A DNA stretch of 64,000 nucleotides from assembly GCF_016097555.1 (NCBI RefSeq), contig NC_054699.1:4674666-4738665 (forward strand), in the 5' to 3' direction. Under the pieces are notes generated by a model. It saw only the letters and a program-made list of their open reading frames with translations, was not told where the DNA came from and made no database searches. Numbering within the stretch: the stretch's first letter is position 1; every line of letters begins with the position of its first letter. Of the stretch, positions 59,690 to 64,000 are shown piece after piece. The stretch is from Gigantopelta aegis. Taxonomy: Eukaryota > Mollusca > Gastropoda > Neomphalida > Peltospiridae. A program made the translations under genes and the position numbers.

Positions 59690-60165
59690 TCTCACAAATG
59701 AACGAGATGCAAACGACAACAAATCGGATCTCGGTGATTGCACGAACCATGCATGAGAAAACAAACTGACCGGAGTTGAAAGCATAACGCAATTTGGGAT
59801 ATTACGATATGCACCCCAAGGTCGTTTCGGTGTGGATGGCGTCGGCTTGTTGTCATTTGTTTTGTGTCGCACAAAAATTGTTGGTACGGCATCTTTTTTT
59901 AAAAGCCATAACACCTGGTATTCCCATATCTCGCTTAAGCCGACAAGCCAGTTCGGACGAATCGAAACTAAAGTGTCTGCTGTCGCAACGGTCTCCGGCA
60001 TTTTCTTCCTGTCCAGTATTTCCACGTTGTTTTAATCAAATTCACACACAGCTTTTTCACAGCAACATTACTAGGAAATGCGTGAAGACTAAATTTATCG
60101 GCTTTTGTATTGCTACATCCGCCAACAACACGCCGTTTAACCATAATAAACACAAATGAAGCAAT
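59690..60165 (-). pseudogene. THAP zinc-finger remnant
   Basis: On the minus strand from 60165: VKRRVVGGCSNTKADKFSLH, AFPSN, KKLCVNLIKTTWKYWTGRK, and, after a frame change, KKDAVPTIF. This is the layout of a THAP domain (Cys pair, FPxxxxxxxxW, then the closing AVPTIF). The first cysteine position is Arg and the late Cys-His pair is not in frame, so zinc binding is lost. THAP domains bind DNA and are found in P-element and Kolobok transposases as well as in host proteins. Confidence 0.78.
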
Positions 60166-60727
60166 GAACAATGGCGCTGACTATCGAAAGGAGTTCCCTT
60201 CGTGACGTCACGGATCAAATCTTACGGAAATTCCCGAAACGAATTCAACTGGTTCTGTTTTTCAGGGGAATATTTTTAAATGGAAAATATACCGGTATAT
60301 AATTTTTTTACATTTTTTTTCTTTTTTTCTAATCATATTAAATAATATCTTGATTGATATAGCTCAATACATCATACATCTGGCACAGCACTTTAAGGGC
60401 GAGGGGTGGTAGTATTTATATCTGTGGTGTATATGTCAATTGATACGCTGCAGGTAGGGGTTTTAGCCACATGTTACAATTGTGGGACTTGATTTGGTAA
60501 TATACACCCTATAGATGGTGAATGGTGATGACAAGGCTGATGACGGTGATGATTATGATAAACGCTGATGGCGAATTGTGAAATGTGTTAATTTGTGCCA
60601 AAGTAACATTTTAACGAATCAATTCGATATGTGTAGTATTGTGTTATTGGTGATTACTTGTGTAGGAAATGACTCCTGAGTTGGCGTTTTTTTGTTTCTT
60701 TTAGATACTGACTTTTAAAAAAAAGAA

Positions 60728-60776
60728 GTTTAACGACACCACTAGAGCACAGTGATTTATTAATCATCGGCAATTG
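60728..60776 (-). mobile_element. SINE-A tail, cut by a LINE
   Basis: gtttaacgacaccactagag to aatcatcggcaattg. Homologous to the SINE at 38.46-38.76 kb in the other duplication copy. Confidence 0.85.
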
Positions 60777-61262
60777 TATTGCCAAGACCCAACACTGAAT
60801 TATATAAACACTCCAGATATTCCGGTGTTGAAACATGGAATACAATTCCAGATTCTATTAAAAAAAGTGTATCCTTGCCTTCATTTAAAAGACAATATAA
60901 AAAATTCATAACAGCACTGGCTCTTGAAAATGGTTAGTAAAATCTTTACTAAGTCTGTACGTTTAAAAATTTTTTATTTATGATTATACCAAATTGCGAT
61001 AACCTTTGTTTATATATGTAAACAAATATTGTATTAATTATGTAAGCATCATGGGTATTTACCTTATAGTTTGAATTTGATGCATTCAATGATGGATAAT
61101 TATGTTGTGTTTTGTTATTACATTGTTTATTTCATTATATGTTGAGTAATACTTTTTTTTCTTCTCTTTTTTAATGTTTAATAGGCAGAAGGCCACAAGG
61201 GAGATTGGTGGACTACTATTTGTGTAACCTTCTTCAAATAAAGATTATTATTATTATTATTT
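60777..61262 (+). mobile_element. 5'-truncated LINE, C-terminal coding end and 3' tail
   Basis: The first 160 bases encode the end of a Jockey/CR1-like ORF2: YSGVETWNTIPDSIKKSVSL then PSFKRQYKKF and a stop. An untranslated region follows, then aataaagattattattatta: a polyadenylation-like signal and an (att)n tail. Inserted into a SINE. Bases 61263-61650 beyond hold nothing recognised. Confidence 0.85.
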
Positions 61263-61650
61263 AGGTCAACCTTCACCTTCGTCTTTATGTTGGTGCGTTT
61301 TTTTCAATATAATATGTAGTTGTGATTCTGTTAAATTGCAGTTAGTATGTTAGTATTGACAGTTAGTATGTTGGTATTAGGTATATGGATTAGGAGTGTA
61401 CTGAGGGGGGACTTGCTATGTGTATATGTTCCACCAATGAATATTTTGTTCAGTATATTTGTAGCGACGTATGCTTTTTTTCATAAATAACTATAATACA
61501 CGGCATAGTTCAAGACATTACACAATACAAGCAGATATGCAAATAATTACTACTAAATGTAAAAATAAATATTCTGTTTTGTCCAATATTAAAATTACTC
61601 GAGAAAAGTCCAGGTCACAGCACAGGAAAGTTGTTGGACAGCCATGACTA

Positions 61651-61706
<56 letters not shown>
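61651..61706. repeat. (TG)n microsatellite
   Basis: About 27 tg units ending in gcgtgcg. It replaces the 5' part of the adjacent LINE. Confidence 0.95.
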
Positions 61707-61709
<3 letters not shown>

Positions 61710-61712
<3 letters not shown>

Positions 61713-63613
61713 CGTAGAATCACTAATGCCATCACTTTCCTCTTCAGTAAATTATCCAAATAATCATCAATGTTGTTGCCAAAAAGGTCTTTCAAGTATT
61801 GATGCTTCTTTTGTGGTACAAGAAACTGTAAATCACTATAAGGAGCGTAATGACGGCACTTGCATAGCCTTTTTAGATAGTTCAAAAGCCTTTGATACAG
61901 TTTGGCATACAGGTTTATTGTATAAATTATCTGAAATTGGAATCCCTCCTAAGGTATGGCTCATTCTGGACAGTATTTACAACAACGCCAAATCGTGTGT
62001 TTTTGTAAACAATACCTTTTCACATTATTTCAAACAGCAGAGAGGGCTTTGTCAAGGTAGCATACTTTCCCCAAAAGTGTACGTTTTATATATAAATGAT
62101 CTTCTAAACAAGTTAAGCCATTCAAAGAAAGGTTCTATGATCATAGATGTCCACGTTTCATGCCCTACACAGGCCGATGATATTGCTGTTATCTCCCCTT
62201 CAACTGGCAATATGCAAGCTATGCTATTAATCTGCCAACAATATAGTCTGAAATGGAGATTTACGTTTTCATCGCTGAAAAGTCAGATGATTAATTTCTG
62301 TAAAGAGAGAAGACCCACATCTCCTTTAATATGGGAAACAAATACCCTGTACGTATTCTATAAAACATGTTGGTATCATTTTAAATAAGCATCTAAATAA
62401 CTGCGACCGGACTTACAAGCATGTAAAACAATCAAATCTACAAGTATGATACTATTACAATCGGGGTGCCACCCACACGGACTGAATCCAACCACTAGTT
62501 TGAAGTTTGTCAACACTCTGTGCTTATCTAAAGCACTCTACGGCTGTGAACTATGGAACACCATTACTGAGAACGAGTTATTGGCTTTAAAAAGGGCTTT
62601 TAGATTTGCAGTAAAAAATATACAAGGTCTACCTAAAAGGACACGAACAATTATTTGTTTAGGGTTAGTCGGTACCATTTCAATAGAAGCCAGAATAGAT
62701 ATCCATAAATTAAATTTTCTACAACATCTCCTTCACTGTCCTGCATGGAGTTTACCCTACAAGATTATAACAAGTAGGTTACTATGTTTTAAGAACCAGT
62801 GTGTTCCCGTTCCGGTTGGTTTTACAGGATACTTGGTAAATATAAATTGATTACATATTTAAATGACTTTTATAAAACTTCCACATTTCCTCCCAAATTT
62901 TTTTGGAAAAGAATAGTTAATAAAAGTGTTTTTGGGTATGAGAAAGCAAAATGGAAATCACACATTTCTTCAACTCCAGACATTAATCATTTCCTGCAAA
63001 TTCATCCAGTCTTAAAAATGCACAATGCATGGAAAATAGCTTATTCCACTCGTTTACTAAAAGAGCAGGCCCATCATGTCATTAGTGTTTGCGTTTCGTG
63101 GAGACCACAGTCATCCTAAGGATTGTGCACTCTTTGTAAAGTGCAATACTCTGATCTTCTTGTACATGTTATAAATTACTGTCGGTATTTATCAGAAATT
63201 AGACACAAGTTTGGTGTTCTCTCTTTGATATTGGTCCAATAGAGCTAAGCACTGATTTGCATAATCTCTCTGACGATAAATTTATCGTACAGCTATTGTC
63301 ATGTAATTCTCCAATTAATGTTGACGAAGATACCGCAAAATTGTATAGTGAGGTTGTTATTCACTTCATCTACTTGTTAAGTAAAATATATTTTAAAGCA
63401 TTACTAACTAATTAAATAGTTGCATACTGCAGATATTACTATATGTACACCTCAGTGTGTGTCTGTGAGTACGTGTGTACGTGTGTTATATAACTTGTTT
63501 CTCATAATCTTGTAATTGTTTCTGACGTTTACCTTGATTTTCAATAACTTGTCTTTTTTGTGCTATTTTCCTTTACTATTAATGCTATTGTAACTCTATT
63601 TAAGAGGAATAAA

Positions 63614-63630
<17 letters not shown>
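61710..63630 (+). pseudogene. LINE ORF2 remnant: RT palm to C-terminal zinc knuckle, with 3' end
   Basis: Frame 1, to 62388: SSKAFDTVWH, QRGLCQGSILSP, PTQADDIAVIS (catalytic Asp pair). Frame 2, 62446-62850: LSKALYGCELWN, KRAFRFAVKNIQGLPKRT. Frame 3, 62799-63119, ends HHVISVCVSWRPQ and is followed, past a stop, by LCTLCKVQYSDLLVHVINYC, a CCHC-like knuckle common at LINE C-termini. The endonuclease and early RT are missing; the piece begins directly after a (TG)n run. It ends at aataaagaatatatata, a signal-like motif passing into (ta)n. Three frame changes make it dead. Closest relative here is 46.34-46.99 kb. Confidence 0.9.

Positions 63631-63660
<30 letters not shown>
63619..63660. repeat. 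(AT)n at the LINE 3' end
   Basis: About 20 at units directly after aataaagaa, probably the element's tail expanded. Confidence 0.95.
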
Positions 63661-63663
<3 letters not shown>

Positions 63664-64000
63664 CCATGACCATTCACTGATCACATCATCACTTCATGCT
63701 TCACCATGAACATCACCCTTATCGCCAACTAGTTACAAACAAATCATCGCCATGACCATTCACTGATCACATCATCACTTCGTTCTTCACCATGGACACC
63801 ACCCTTATCGCCAACTATTTACAAACAAATCATCGCCATGACCATTCACTGATCACATCATCACTTCGTTCTTCACCATGAATATCACCCTTATCGCCAG
63901 CTACTTACAAACAAATCACCATGACCATTCACTGATCACATCATCACTTCGTTCTTCATCATGAACATCACCCTTATCGCCAGCTACTTACAAACAAATC
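63661..64000. repeat. 86 bp minisatellite, about four copies, runs off the window
   Basis: Unit tcgccatgaccattcactga, tcacatcatcacttcgttct, tcaccatgaacatcaccctt. Related worn units lie at 47.54-47.76 kb, also next to an RT fragment and its satellite. Confidence 0.92.

Larger units (their letters stand above)
58404..60392. mobile_element. TTAA-flanked TIR element with a THAP remnant (Kolobok-like)
   Basis: Ends agtgctgtgccaga and tctggcacagcact, with TTAA at 58400-58403 and 60393-60396. The empty site is preserved near 39496 (cccttaaagtgaatt). Inner inverted segments (gtgatgtcacgaagggaac and ttcccttcgtgacgtcac) lengthen the terminal repeats. TTAA targets plus a THAP finger are the features by which Kolobok transposons were defined, so that superfamily is the best guess. 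No transposase core is visible, so it is non-autonomous. Confidence 0.82.
58327..60776. repeat. Right copy of the inverted segmental duplication
   Basis: Reverse-complement match to about 38715-39573, split by the 2 kb TTAA element at 58404-60392. It lacks the MITE found in the left copy. The outer end shares the SINE tail with its diagnostic cacagtgatt, and is cut by a LINE. Confidence 0.9.

Noticed and set aside
61654..61712. Cys/Val-rich N-terminus of the RT frame
   Set aside because: It is the (TG)n run read in frame; real LINE coding starts after it.

Overview
This is a 64 kb piece of an AT-rich, intron-bearing animal genome. Spliced NKAP exons with GT/AG boundaries, tRNA-headed SINEs, 5'-truncated LINEs, many MITEs and long microsatellites rule out a prokaryote. 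The abundant SINE, whose 3' end reads tggtgtcgttaaac, is one I associate with molluscs, probably a gastropod; that assignment is from memory and is the weakest part of the call.

Only three host genes are supported. (1) At 3.07-4.18 kb (+) lie the last two coding exons of a ubiquitin-specific protease; the rest of the gene was not found and may lie off the left edge. (2) From 29.86 down to 13.54 kb (-) lies a complete NKAP gene. Nine coding exons join in phase to give 406 codons, within introns packed with repeats. (3) From 52.17 down to 49.44 kb (-) lies a single-exon 910-residue protein with a J domain, glycine-zipper segments and three 114-residue tandem repeats. It is the most unusual host protein here.

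The rest is layered mobile DNA. At 40.5-44.8 kb a pogo/Tigger-like DNA transposon keeps only the two ends of its transposase. Inside it sits a 3.1 kb insertion with a 13 bp target duplication, made of two tandem GC-rich units, each with one related intact ORF of unknown function. At 58.4-60.4 kb a 2 kb TTAA-flanked element carries a broken THAP-finger gene and looks Kolobok-like. It lies in one copy of an inverted segmental duplication whose other copy, near 39 kb, has the empty site. LINE reverse-transcriptase remnants lie at 46.3-47.0 and 61.7-63.6 kb, and LINE 3' ends at 22.2-23.3 and 60.8-61.3 kb.

The repeat fraction includes about 29 copies of a modular SINE (several heads, two tails), two further tRNA-related families, many TIR or foldback MITEs, and about ten minisatellite arrays. 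Several arrays appear to have grown from a segment of a SINE or MITE. Long stretches at 30.2-36.2, 52.2-54.6 and 11.8-13.5 kb hold no gene I can recognise. Boundaries of repeats are approximate to a few bases unless a target duplication is given.
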